A DNA stretch of 64,000 nt from Trema orientale (Eukaryota; Streptophyta; Magnoliopsida; Rosales; Cannabaceae): contig JXTC01000156.1 of assembly GCA_002914845.1 (NCBI GenBank), positions 592,727 to 656,726 on the forward strand. The letters run 5' to 3'. Shown in pieces: positions 33,017-53,465 of the stretch. Each line of letters begins with the position of its first letter. Positions within the stretch are counted from its first letter, which is position 1. The notes beneath the pieces are model-generated. The model did not search any database, was not told the DNA's origin, and worked only from the letters and a program-made list of their open reading frames with translations. A program made the position numbers and the translations under genes.

Positions 33017-34560
33017 GGAGTTCACACATTTCCTCCAGTTTCATAATCTGGAGAAAAGTGTTGCTTGGCAAGCTTCGTTACATCATTTTATCACATGGCT
33101 GTGCTATAAATTAAATGAAATTACTGTGCAGTTAATTCTATATGCAAGGCACGCCATGCATATTGCTTTTGCTAATAATTAGCTTAAATGAATTCAGAAG
33201 CAAAAGCTTGTTTTTGTTATTACTATTTTGAAAAAGAGCATATGCAAGTGGCTACTGTGAGGATTTGAGCCTCCAATATCACAACTCAAAAGTTCCAATA
33301 AACATTTAAATGAAAGAAGAAAGTAGAAGGGAAAAGAAAAAAATTAGAGAAAACACATACTTGGTTTGGATTGCACAAGGCCAATCCTAGATTCAAGGCA
33401 GTGATTAGGCTATTTAACATAACTTCCAAAAATCTTTTAGAACTCAAAAATTACTTTTAAACGTGTTTGGATGAATTCTTAGAAAATCTTATTTTATTTC
33501 AAAGATCTTTTTTATGAAATATGGACTCGCCATATTTTTTAGGAAGATTTTTTAAACTTCTACTTCAAGAAGAAAAAGTTATGTCAAACGGCCTCTACTC
33601 AAATTCACATAGTAAATGCTTTTACACCATCAATCACCACAAAAAAGATACAAAGCACTCTCATAAAGCATGTTTAGATAGATCAACTTGAGCCAACGAG
33701 ATGAGATTTGATCCGTGGAGCACATACTAATATACCTAACTACTTGACTGCTGCTAGAGTTATAAATATGGGCTACCTGGTCTGGCCCATCCTGGCCAAA
33801 ATAGAAATTCGGACCGGATCGGGCCATGAATAGTACTAATCGGCCCACACCGAAAATCTAAAAATGAGGCCTGGTCCAATCCTATAGCCTGATGACTATA
33901 TACCGGGCCGGGCTAAAATTGGGCTAAATACTGGACCGACCCGGCCCGCCTGGTACTATTTCATAAAAATATCATTTTTTTAAAACTACTACAAAAAACG
34001 ACAAAATTTTTTTCTTTTTTTGAAAAAAAAAAAGAGATTGACTATCGGACCGGGCTGGCAGGCTCACTACCTCGGACCACGTTGTGAATAGTGCCAAACC
34101 AGCCCGGCCCGAGCCCGAGCCAAATTTGCGGGCTGTAGATTTGTAGCTCTGCTTGACACTAACTAACACTAATAACAAACTAACTGTCACTAACTAACAA
34201 ATTAATTAATTAATTAGAGACCACTCTCAACAATTTCTCCACCATTGGCTCCAATTGAAAATATCAAATAACTGAGACTAATAAAGAACCTTGCAATTGT
34301 CAATATTTATTACATAACCAGCAACCTTACCGAGTTCATAGCTTCTCTAAACTCGCTACTACCTTGGATGATTTTCGCGAGCAAATCTCCTGGATTGATT
34401 TCAGTAGATGTTCTTGCTTTGTCCGTAAAACCTAGAAAATGGACGTATATAAAAACCCAAAAGCATACTCTTGTAAGTAATTTCTTACATTTGAAAGCAA
34501 ACAAACAAGAGCCCTCTCTTTGGCAATATAATCAAACCTAATGCACCTTTAATACCCTTT
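33017..34560. other. GH1 gene 2 3' UTR and intergenic DNA with a CCCGGCC-rich element
   Basis: 33017-33180 is probable 3' UTR and aligns with that of gene 3. About 33760-34140 is rich in GGGCCGGGC and CAGCCCGGCCCGAGCCCG words in both orientations (for example ACCGGGCTGGC and CCAGCCCGGCC), which suggests a foldback element. Its limits are not clear. Confidence 0.4.
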
Positions 34561-35260
34561 GACTTCGTTTGGTATGCAGGATAGGATAGGTTATGATTGG
34601 ACTATTTTAAAGGATTGGATTGGATTGGACAGGAGAGAATAAGATAGAATTATAGTCCAATCCTATCCTATGTTTGGTGTGCTACTTTTTGTTACAATAG
34701 GTGTGTTTCATAGTTTTAGGTAAATAATGAATTTTGAGCTCTGATTAATCAGAAAATACCACTTTTAAAAATTAATTTAGAAAATTACCAATTTTAGAAA
34801 TTAATTTTGTAAAATATCATTTTTAAATACTTATTTACAAAAATACCACTTTTAAAAAAAATATTTTGAAAATACAACTTTTAAAAAATATATTTTGAAA
34901 ATTACCACTTTTAAAATTTATTTTTGGAAAATAACATTTTTTTTGTAAAATTATTTGCAAAAAACCACTTATTAAAAAATATTTTGAAAAATACCATTTC
35001 TGGTTTTACCACTTTTAAAAGTTAATTTCGAAAGTACCATTTATTACTACTTCAAAAACATTCTATTATTTTTTATCAAATTCACAATCCCTTCTAATCC
35101 CAAATTCTCAAGAGGATAAGATTATCCCTTTCTAAGGGGATTATTTTTGGAGGGGATTATTTTAATCCAATCTAATCTCTCTCATATACATGCACCAAAC
35201 ATGGGATTAATTTAATCCAATCCAATCTCATCCTTATCCTATATTCCAAACGTGGCCTTT
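34561..35260. mobile_element. MITE with CGTTTGG-type inverted ends
   Basis: The left end GACTTCGTTTGGTATGCAGG ATAGGATAGG pairs with the right end CCTTATCCTATATTCCAAAC GTGG. CCTTT occurs directly outside both ends (34556-34560, 35256-35260). The interior (about 34750-35040) is a minisatellite of roughly 30 bp built on AAAATACCACTTTTAAAAAT. No coding frame. Confidence 0.65.
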
Positions 35261-36000
35261 TGGTACTTACCACTTTTTGCGGATAGAAAAACAAATCTAC
35301 CCTCGGAATCAAAAGACTCGCAATTAACCATTCTGAGCAAAGATCCATCTTCGTAAAAATATTTTAAGTTAGTTTTTTTTTTTTTTTCGGGACTGATTGA
35401 AACTTTAGCAATTCTATACTTGAACATATATTGAGAAAAAATCAATTACATGCTAATTAATAAGCATAAGAATACAATATATGAAATTAAAAGTTTTGAA
35501 TTAAAAGCTCTATAAAGTAATGAAAAAGAATTACTTTAAAATATTAATACATTATGGTGCAGTATAAATAACAACATTTTCTCAAAACCGCAAGCTGACG
35601 TGCGATTTGAAAATATTATTAAATACCCACAAAGCAATTCAATTTTCCGAACACCTTTATAAAACCACCATTTTGATTGGGTCGAAATATTGCACCACCT
35701 ATTTTTGAAAAATAAAATATTGCACCACGTCCACCAACCGACATGGTCTCATTGCGCTGTCATATTGGGCTTTGCAAGCATTTATTACGAGACTCTATTA
35801 TCATATTGCAGTGGGATAAAAACTAAATAAAAGTTCGGATCATCTGGGAACTTGTGAGGCCATTTTAATAAAATATTTTTCATTGAGGAATAAAAATAAA
35901 ACAATATATCCTTTCAAAAAATAAATAAATAAAACGATATATTCCCCTCAAACAAAAAAAAGCAATACAGAGTACCTGATAGCCTTAATTCATAAATAAA
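35261..36000. other. AT-rich intergenic DNA
   Basis: No gene or delimited repeat recognised. Confidence 0.5.
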
Positions 36001-36544
36001 TAGGTTAAATATAGCAATAATCTCTGAGTTATACTTATTATTTTGCTCCTTAAATTTTCAACTTATATATTAATGATACTTGAATTATGCAATTATTACA
36101 GTAATTGCCCTTTTGTTATAAACTATTAGTTTTTTAACCGAAAATAATTATGGACAAAGAGTATAATTGGACATTATTTACTTATATGAGTCAAAATATC
36201 ATTTTTAGTAATAGTTATTAAACTGTGCACTTTGCACATGACTCATTTTGTTAAAAATTTAGCATTTTGTAAAGGAAAAAAATAACGGTCATTGCTGTAA
36301 TATTTGCATAAGTTTTGCTAGTCTACTGTATAAGTTAAAAATTCAGAATTTCATTCTTGACCACAATTACCAAATCGTGTACTATGTAATGACTTATTTC
36401 TGTTAAATATTTAACGATTTGTGACAAAAGAATCATTGTCGTAATAATAACACAATTCGGAGACCATTACTATGTAAATTAAAAATCTAGAGAACAAACT
36501 AATGCAACAGATATAATTCAGGAGCTATTAATATCGTCAACCTA
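36001..36544. mobile_element. Foldback MITE in the 5' region of GH1 gene 3
   Basis: The left arm (TAGGTTAAATATAGCAATAA ... TTTGCTCCTTAAATTTTCAA ... GTAATTGCCCTTTTGTTATA) pairs with the right arm (TGTGACAAAAGAATCATTGT ... AATCTAGAGAACAAACTAAT ... AATATCGTCAACCTA) over about 125 bp each. AATAAA directly flanks both ends (35995-36000, 36545-36550), a possible target duplication in a low-complexity context. It ends about 230 bp before the gene 3 start codon. Confidence 0.75.
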
Positions 36545-36662
36545 AATAAATTGCTGAGTCTTATTAAATTCAAAGAAGGAGAAAATCAAATATATAAGGG
36601 CATAAAATAAAATTAAAAAAAAAAAATTGGACGAAGACATGCTACCACATATGCATATAGGA

Positions 36663-36668
36663 TATAAA
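36663..36668 (+). promoter_or_regulatory. Candidate TATA box of GH1 gene 3
   Basis: TATAAA lies 113 bases before the ATG at 36776. An alternative TATATAA sits at 36591-36597 and would give a longer leader. Confidence 0.45.
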
Positions 36669-36775
36669 GATGTATCCATAAATAGTCACTGAAAGTCTGA
36701 ACCATTTCCTTTCAAGCGAAAAGATTAGTCTGAAGAACTGTGAAGCAATATTTCCAAACTGGTCTATATCAAAAC

Positions 36776-46196
<9,421 letters not shown>

Positions 46197-46248
46197 GGAG
46201 TTTATACATTTTTTCCATTTGTATAATTTCGAGAATAGTGTTGGCAAG

Positions 46249-46396
46249 CTTCATTACATCATTCGTTACATGGTTGTACTATAAATGAAATGACTCTGCA
46301 GTTAATCCTTTATGCAAGACAACTTCATTACATCATTTATTACATGGTTGTGCTATAAGTGAAATGACTCTGCAGTTAATCCTATATGCAAGACAC
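46249..46396. repeat. 74-bp tandem duplication in the GH1 gene 3 3' UTR
   Basis: CTTCATTACATCATTCGTTA... at 46249 is repeated from 46323 with few differences. The matching 3' UTR of gene 2 (about 33075-33155) has a single copy, so the duplication happened after the two genes separated. Confidence 0.85.
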
Positions 46397-46907
46397 TTCA
46401 TATTTGCTTCTCCAGCATTACAATAAGTGTTCAGTTTCAGCAAACTGCCAACAATTAGCTTAAATGAAATCAGAAGCAAATAATCTAACAATGTCTCTTA
46501 AAAAAAAAAAAAAAAAATCAGAAGCAAAAGCTAACTAGTGGAGATGTTTCGCTCACAAATCTGGTGAGAACGCTAAAGAGTTCAAATGAAATCTGACGGT
46601 GGCTAAGACTAAGAGCAAACTTGCCAGCAAAATCAATTAATTACAAAAATATGAGAATAACGTAATAAATTATAAACCAATTATAGTTTAACCAATTATA
46701 GTTTAACTCAAAATTGGTGGCTAATAAGATGATGTACGTCTTTTCAAGGGTAAAGGCTTTTAATGGAGCTGTCCTGGTTTTCCTTCAGAAAGAGTGAATT
46801 ATCCACCGGTTATCCCCAAAGAATATGATGGTATACCATGAGCTGATCAACTTCAGCGCAAGATTACCAGACTTTGCAGTCAACCCACATTCCCTGTTTT
46901 AAGCTTC
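46397..46907. other. Short space between convergent genes
   Basis: It should hold the 3' UTRs of GH1 gene 3 (+) and the pseudouridine synthase (-). An A17 run lies near 46501-46517. No further gene is seen. Confidence 0.55.
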
Positions 46908-49900
46908 TCAACTTCTCCACCAAGGAACTCCAGCCTCGTAGATGTGCTCCCCATTATCCCATGATATCTGAAATGCTTGAAGACCAATAGCAACACTTGG
47001 TTCCTTTCCATGCAGTGCAATCCACTCTGTAGTAGCAATTTCTTTGTCATCCTCACTTGAATGATTTTTCCTGCATTTCCCAAATGGGTTCACTCCTGGA
47101 GTGGTTATCTCCGCAAGTGCAGCTGGCATGTATGCTGAATCACCTAATATTGGTGCACCACGGGCTGCTAATTGTGCTCGAATCTGCATCAGAAGACTTA
47201 TCATTTCCAAGGCAATAACTCTGAGTCTTATCTTACTCATCAATACTAACCTATGAAAACTTCTACACCCTTGACCCTTGTATTAAGGAATCTTAAGATC
47301 AAGACTATAAAATGGTTAGATTGATAACGATTTTTGGGTACTGCTATGGTTACCATCTTGCAAACAGGGAGTGGTAATAAAATCAATATTAAAGAAGAAA
47401 AAAGACACATAAGCGTTTGTTACTAACCTGATGAGTCCGACCAGTCAAAAGGTTGATTTTACACTCGTATGCATAATCTTTTGAAGGCCAGTAACAATCT
47501 TCAACACAATATTTCTCCTTTGTGACACTACTTGGCCAGGGAACTTTTCTGCATTCTATTATTTCAAGTTTACACAGGTGCCATTTATCAATTTTATCTG
47601 CAGACCACAGAGCCTTTGGTTTAATTAAATTTGAAGATGAAAGAAAAAAATTCCTTGAAAACCATTGATCTGATATAGCAAGTTTTCACAATTTCCTTTG
47701 CGAAGGAGATATCCTAGTATATGTAGCTACCACGTTACACTAGGTAAAAGAACGCTCCGTTCATTAGTTGTCGATATAATTTTTGAAAGAGATTATTACC
47801 TTCTGAAACCAGTCTTGGAGCCATGTTAATTGGGCGCATGTAGTGAGTAATTATTCCAATTGCCAGAGGAGCAGCCGCAAGCGCAAGATAAAGCTTCTTG
47901 ACCGTTTTCTCCTGATAAGTTCACATAAACCAAAAATTAATTCTAATAAAGTAATTGGTCTATTATAAAATGGTCTAAATTGCATACATGACTATCACGA
48001 GATCTGTACATATATATACACCTGTAAAAGAATGAACTTCAGTATCTGCATTCATTTCAATAAGGGTTAACCCTTAGAGGATAGGACCACAACAACATTA
48101 ACACTTGGTTGCCGCTAAGTTAATATTGTGTGCCCTCCCTGCAAGGGCAACACTGCAAGAAACGAAACCATAAATACTCACTCTGATTTTTTCATGAAAA
48201 ACTGAGCAATATTCCTTGCTCCTAGCTAATACAACACTGCAAGAGTATATAACAGCATTATTTCCATATCTTACAATTATCAAAACACATCATCCAAAAA
48301 AAAAAAAAAACAAGACACACAACAGCAACTTCAATAAGAAATTATACCATCCTTCTGTACAATTATCAATCTGATGTGTAGTCCTCAATGGGGTTGTTAA
48401 TCCCAAGGCACGAGTTGCAAATGTTGCACAAGTTTCCTCAATGTTGTCCGTGGTTCCTCCTACCTGACCAAAAGTGCATAGAGTCATACATGGTGTAAAT
48501 TTAAGTCCAGAGAAGAATTAAAGAATTATCATCAAGGTTTTAGTTATACTTATGCAACCCAAAAATGTATATGACGCTGGTTAAAAGCACTTTGCACATT
48601 CAAGACAAAGACCAGCTTCTTGTTAGTGCTGCATTAATTTACCAAGAAGCACAGTATCTTAAATTGATTATCTGCCTGCAACTTTCTTAAATTCTAGCCA
48701 CTTAAACAAAGATGCAGCATTCTGGTGAAAGAATATGAAATAAATACATAGAAACACTAGTTATGCAAAAAAGCTTTTCTGATGTCACATTAACATTCAA
48801 AAAACAATAATAATTATAATAATGGACATGTTACGTACTGATGTACCAGCAGGTTTGTCCAAAACAACATAGGAATCAGCCACAGCTATAATTCTTGATT
48901 TCCAGTCAATTTCATAGCACCTAATCAAAGATTTTACTGGTCAACCAGAACACCGTAGTTTAGTGAAAATGAATGAATAAAGATCTGTCAGACATTGTGT
49001 TCTACCTTGGAAAACGTTTTGGATGCACGTGTACACGCAAGTAAGTCCCAGTTTCAACAAACTGGTCTACATGGGTTATCCGGAAAGTTTTCTGAGCCTC
49101 TCGTAGGGTTTTACCTTTAATGGAAGATCTGTTTTTCAAAACCGATGGCGCTGTGAATTCTTTAAATAACCTTATTTGCTCCAGGGTTGCAGTTGGAGGA
49201 GGCTGTGGACATACCAGGGCATAAAATACAGCTCCAAAATGGATGAGATCTGCAACAAACCTTCAAAGCATAAAATTTTTCACTTAAAATTGAAATCTTC
49301 ATTATAACAGAAGAATTATATATCCTGACAAATATAAAGGATGACTAAACAGGATCACTTACAGAGGAGGAAGATCCAGAGCTTTACATATGTATTCCTG
49401 AACACGCCTCCCTTCAGTAACAACCAAGTGTTCAACTCTTGGAGGTAAATTGTGTGAGGGGCATGGTAGCAAGCGATCGTATTTTGGGTAGCTGATTTGA
49501 ATTTAAGTCTTAAAGTCAGCAATCTAAATCAGTAACTAAAATCAGCTCATAGAACCAACGTACGAAATTAACATTAATTAGCTGAAAAAACAAATTAATA
49601 CGAATACTAATTAAGTTTGTGGTAATCATAGCTCACCATGCACTATCTATAGAAGTGGAAGTTTTTAGCATGATGTTTTGCTTGAAAATGAGGAATGTCA
49701 CAGCATTGAAATACACATTAAGAAAAATATGGGAAACTGGACAATCCCATTGAAAGAGGAATTGGTAGCGTTAAACATTAAAATCGAAGAAACTTCAACT
49801 CCTTTGCTACATATTCAGTAAGAAAGTAACCAAACAAACTGGTCTCAACATACCATACTTAATCAGAACATTACTTTGAACCACAAAATAAGCCAAAAAC

Positions 49901-50182
49901 TGAGACACCCAGAAGTTGAAATGCATAGAAGATGGAAAATTTGAGGTACCCATTTACAGAAGAGGCGGTAGTGACATCGACAACGTCTGCTTTCGTGGAT
50001 TCACATGCAAAGGCTCTTGTATTTGGAGTCCGAGCAGACCAAGCCACCTGAGCTAGCTTGTTACAGTGGTCACTGAGAGAGACATGGGTGAGTCCAAAGG
50101 TGCGGACGAGGAGAGCAGGAGAGGGGAGACCTCGGCAACCGTTGGCGAAGATTGAAGCGAAACTCACTGACCCCATTTTCAT
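46908..50182 (-). CDS. Organellar RNA pseudouridine synthase, RluA family (PUS6-like)
   Basis: Isomerises uridine to pseudouridine in RNA, predicted in plastids (possibly mitochondria). Nine exons on the minus strand, in translation order: 50182-49950, 49491-49363, 49260-49006, 48920-48839, 48463-48348, 48236-48182, 47911-47800, 47597-47428 and 47183-46908. They give 475 residues, close to Arabidopsis RNA pseudouridine synthase 6. The first ATG (MKMGSVSFASIFANG) opens a transit-like N-terminus. The N-terminal region (LPPRVEHLVV) precedes the catalytic domain. Visible motifs are VVLDKPAGTSVGG, HQIDNCTEG with the presumed catalytic Asp266 (RluA enzymes usually have HRLD), KLYLALAAAP, and LLTGRTHQIRAQLAARGAPILGD, cut here as LLTGRTHQ then IRAQLAARG. 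It is convergent with GH1 gene 3 and unrelated in function. The target RNA is unknown. Confidence 0.92.
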
Positions 50183-50304
50183 GTTTGAAGCCGTGATGAT
50201 TTTCTGAGGTTTAAGAAAGATTTTGATGTTCGGATTGGTTTGCAAAATGAACAAGTGTGGACGGACGATGACAGCCGTTCGATGCGAGCCCGAATATAGC
50301 GACA

Positions 50305-50655
50305 CGTCGTTAGACCCAAACGATAATTGGTTTTATTCGAATAAACTACATGTCGCTTGTAAAAGTAATGGGCAATGGCATGTCGTTTTCGTTTGAGAAA
50401 CGCACACTACATTGCATGTCGTTTGAAAGAATATGTCGTTTACTGGTTTTGTCCTAAAATCATGTCGTTTGTCGTCAAATGAAAACGATATGCTAATTTA
50501 AAGTTAGAAACGACAAGTTCGTTGGAAACATACATGGATTACAATTTACAAGTTCCCATTTCCGCAGACAATAAAATTAACATCTCCCGTTTGAACACTT
50601 TTAAACGACCGTCGTTTTTGCTACATTAAAATCCTTGTCGTGGTGTGGAAACGAC
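50305..50655. repeat. Cluster of TGTCGTTT/AAACGACA motifs upstream of the PUS6-like gene
   Basis: ATGTCGTTT occurs at about 50379, 50418, 50433 and 50461. Near variants (CGTCGTTA, ATGTCGCTT, TTGTCGTCA, CCGTCGTTT, TTGTCGTGG) occur between 50306 and 50640, and inverted AAACGACA forms near 50507 and 50648. Spacing is irregular, so this is not a simple tandem repeat. Confidence 0.6.
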
Positions 50656-51104
50656 ATTATGATTGCTTTTGAGCCCCATTCTGTTCTCTACAAACAATGG
50701 CTTATGATAAGCCCTTTTATTTTTTATCCCCAGTTATATCCCTCTAAAAGAACTCACGTTAGGTGCATGTATGGACCTAACAGAAATGTCGAAAAAGGAC
50801 TAATTTGCTTCCTAATTCTAATAAATGTTTGAACTTTTTACTCTATATTCAAAGTTTTATTTTTTTCAAAAGGATTCTAGATAAGTGATTGCCATCCACA
50901 TAAATGTGTACGAATCTTTCCAATTAAATTACTCATGAATGGCTAGTAGAAGAGAGATTATATTAATTTTGCAGCACCAACTCCACACGGTAATTTGGTT
51001 TTCAAATATTGTATTATTTTAGTTATATGTCTAGTACAATAGCAGTATAGCAATATACCGAGGCATTAATATTCGACATTTTTGAGCGATTGAGGTAATT
51101 ATGG
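50656..51104. other. Intergenic DNA
   Basis: A 65-codon frame at 50635-50832 lacks any recognisable feature. Nothing else stands out. Confidence 0.45.
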
Positions 51105-51238
51105 ACATTGTTGAGAACCAAACTTTGATTAGTTAGGAAATAGCAAAGCATTAATCTTTTGGGAGAAAGGTACATTGTTGAGAACCAAACTTTGATTAGT
51201 TAGGAAATAGCAAAGCATTAATCTTTTGGGAGAAAGGT
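51105..51238. repeat. 67-bp perfect tandem duplication
   Basis: ACATTGTTGAGAACCAAACT at 51105 begins a unit repeated without change from 51172. Eleven bases further on is a long A tract with an unresolved base at 51258. Either a recent duplication or a mis-assembly. Confidence 0.9.
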
Positions 51239-51258
51239 ACTTTAGCCACACAAAAAAN

Positions 51259-51290
<32 letters not shown>

Positions 51291-51954
51291 AACCACGAAA
51301 AGCAAGTACGTACGATTAGTTTAGAAACTAAAGAGCACAAGTTAGAGATATGTATCTTACAGTAAATTAATAATGATCTATTTTTACCAAAAAAAATAAT
51401 AATAATGATCTATCGGATTATTTAATGTAGATAAAATTGACTTACTTCACCTTTGCCATGGATATAGTTGTTTGCTAATTATAATGATATGCATGACCCA
51501 CACACACGCACAAAAAAAAAAAAAAGAAATTTGTCATAATAACATTTTATCGTAATTAAAAGTAACTTATAGTCACAACTAAAAATTTCTTATGACCAAA
51601 AATAATATTTAGTTACAAATTGTTACTAATATATTTTTAGTTACAACTTTTTACATATAGTAATTAATGAATTGATTGTGAGTAAAAGTACAATTAGTCA
51701 CAACAAATTGTATTTTTTGTGACAAAAACTTTTAGTCAAGTTTCTGCATAATTTTATTTAGATTGAGCCTACATTTGTTAAGGTCGTTATTCGATTCAAT
51801 GAATCTTCGTTGTTGAACCATATATGAATTTTTATCTTATATGGCTCCTCCTTTATGTACACTTTATATATACATAATGAGCGTAATACATAGAATAAAA
51901 AAATAGAAATATTCTCATTATAAACTGAGCAGGAACTTTTTAGTCATAACATAA
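51239..51954. other. Poly(A) tract and AT-rich DNA with GTCAC words
   Basis: An A tract of about 38 bases (51252-51289, with one N) is followed by sequence repeating AGTCACAACTAAAAA and TTTAGTTACAA, which resembles CACTA sub-terminal repeats and leads into the duplicated end described next. Confidence 0.45.
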
Positions 51955-52245
51955 GACATATTTTTATTTACAAATTTTGCTGTGACTAAAAGTGAAGTTT
52001 TTTGTAGTGCCACTAGTGGAGAAAAGATGCATCATTACTTGTGAAAGCTTAAGAAAAGAAAAAAAAAATTGGGTGTGAATATTTTTTTTTTTTTTTTGAT
52101 AATAAAAAAGGAGACATATTTTTAGTTACAAATTTTACTGTGACTAAAAGTGAAGTTTTTTGTAGTGCCACTAGTGGAGAAAAGATGCAGCATTACTTGT
52201 GAAAGCTTAAGAAAAGAAAAAGAACAAAAGAATGGGTGTGAATAT
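51955..52245 (-). mobile_element. Duplicated CACTA-like transposon terminus
   Basis: The reverse complement of both units begins CACTACAAAAAACTTCACTT TTAGTCACAG, which has the CACTA start and GTCAC sub-terminal words of plant En/Spm elements. Unit 1 (about 51955-52085) and unit 2 (about 52113-52245) are a direct repeat with a period near 158 bp that also includes about 75 bp beyond the terminus (CCACTAGTGGAGAAAAGATG). So the element end and its flank were duplicated together. No transposase frame. Confidence 0.55.
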
Positions 52246-52293
52246 TTGATTGCTAATAGGTAATAGGGCAAAAAAAGTAGTCAAGTAGAGTTA

Positions 52294-52665
52294 GGACCCC
52301 GTTTGATTTGCCTATTTGAATATGTGTATTTGAATAAAAATTGTGGAATGTGTTATAATTGGAATGAGAGACATTTGAATGAAAAAAAAAAAAAAAAAAA
52401 GTAGAATGGGTTGTAATTAGAATGAGAGTATTGGAATGAACCATTCAAAAACACCTCTCCTCCTCCATTCTCATTCAAGACACAAAAAAACCATTCCAAT
52501 GGTTAATTTTTTTGATGGACCATTTGAATGAAAAAACTGAATTATTAAAACATACACACATTCTAAAATATCATTTGAATGAAAAAACTAGAGTTGTTGA
52601 AATGAACACTCATTCAAATGAATTTTTCATTCCAATTGAATGAAATAGTTGAAATAAACGGGACC
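52294..52665. mobile_element. hAT-like MITE with an 8-bp target duplication
   Basis: The ends GGACCCCGTTTGATTTG and AAATAAACGGGACC are inverted. TAGAGTTA (52286-52293) and TAGAGTTT (52666-52673) flank it and match at 7 of 8 positions, the hAT duplication size. The interior consists of ATTTGAATGAAA and GGAATGAGAG words. About 372 bp, noncoding. Confidence 0.72.
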
Positions 52666-52673
52666 TAGAGTTT

Positions 52674-53460
52674 TCCACCCTTTTTCTCCAATTTAGATTT
52701 TGGAAAAAAGGAGGGCAAAATTCACTGAACCAATGTCAAATAGTTAGTCAATGATGTTGCAGGTCAGATTCAGAAGTGGTGCAAATTAACTCATGCCACC
52801 ACAGTCCTTTTGTTTATTTTATTTTCTATTAACTGTTAAAATAAAAGGATTCATCAAAGGCAAGAATACGTACATACTATGTAGTACATACCTGAATTTT
52901 AAACACCAAAATAGCTTTTTGCCGCTTTTTTTTAGGGAAATCCGTTTATATAAATTATATATACATACATACATATACTTTGGACCACATACATGAATAT
53001 ATGGTGTATATGTAATATAAATACAACCTGTTGGTAGCCACAAATCACCACATATATGCACAATGTAGGGAAGTGAAATAAATTGAATGAGCATTTTTGA
53101 CAAGTTGGTCCGCTGCGACACGCCATAGCCATAAATTTCTAATGGTAATTTATTGCGAAACGACAGGACAACCGGTCCGCCCATGACACATCTCCATATA
53201 AGTTTAAGGACAACAAAAAATGGTAATCTTGCTTTACCCTAAAAAAAATGATATAGCTTCCTATTTAAATGCAAAATTCATCAAGTCCAATTAATCAGTA
53301 TAGGCAAAGCCTATATTTTGACATTAATTGGCAAAAAATAGATTTTAGTTTTTACATAATATGCAAGGACATTATCAATTTTGATCATATATACATATAT
53401 ATATATAAATATATGATGAAAAAATAGACAACCTATAAACTATTAACAAAATTATGACTT
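52674..53460. other. Intergenic DNA
   Basis: Overlapping short frames on both strands (52793-53184) contain TA-rich stretches (ATACATACATACATATA) and no domain. Nothing supportable. Confidence 0.45.
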
Positions 53461-53465
53461 ATTTT

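Noticed and set aside
33760-34140. CCCGGCC-rich stretch as a CpG-island promoter
   Set aside because: The GC words occur in both orientations around an AT centre and no gene follows, so a foldback transposon is more likely.
50183-50305. Upstream in-frame extension of the pseudouridine synthase
   Set aside because: Its first codon is GTG, not ATG. The first ATG is at 50182.
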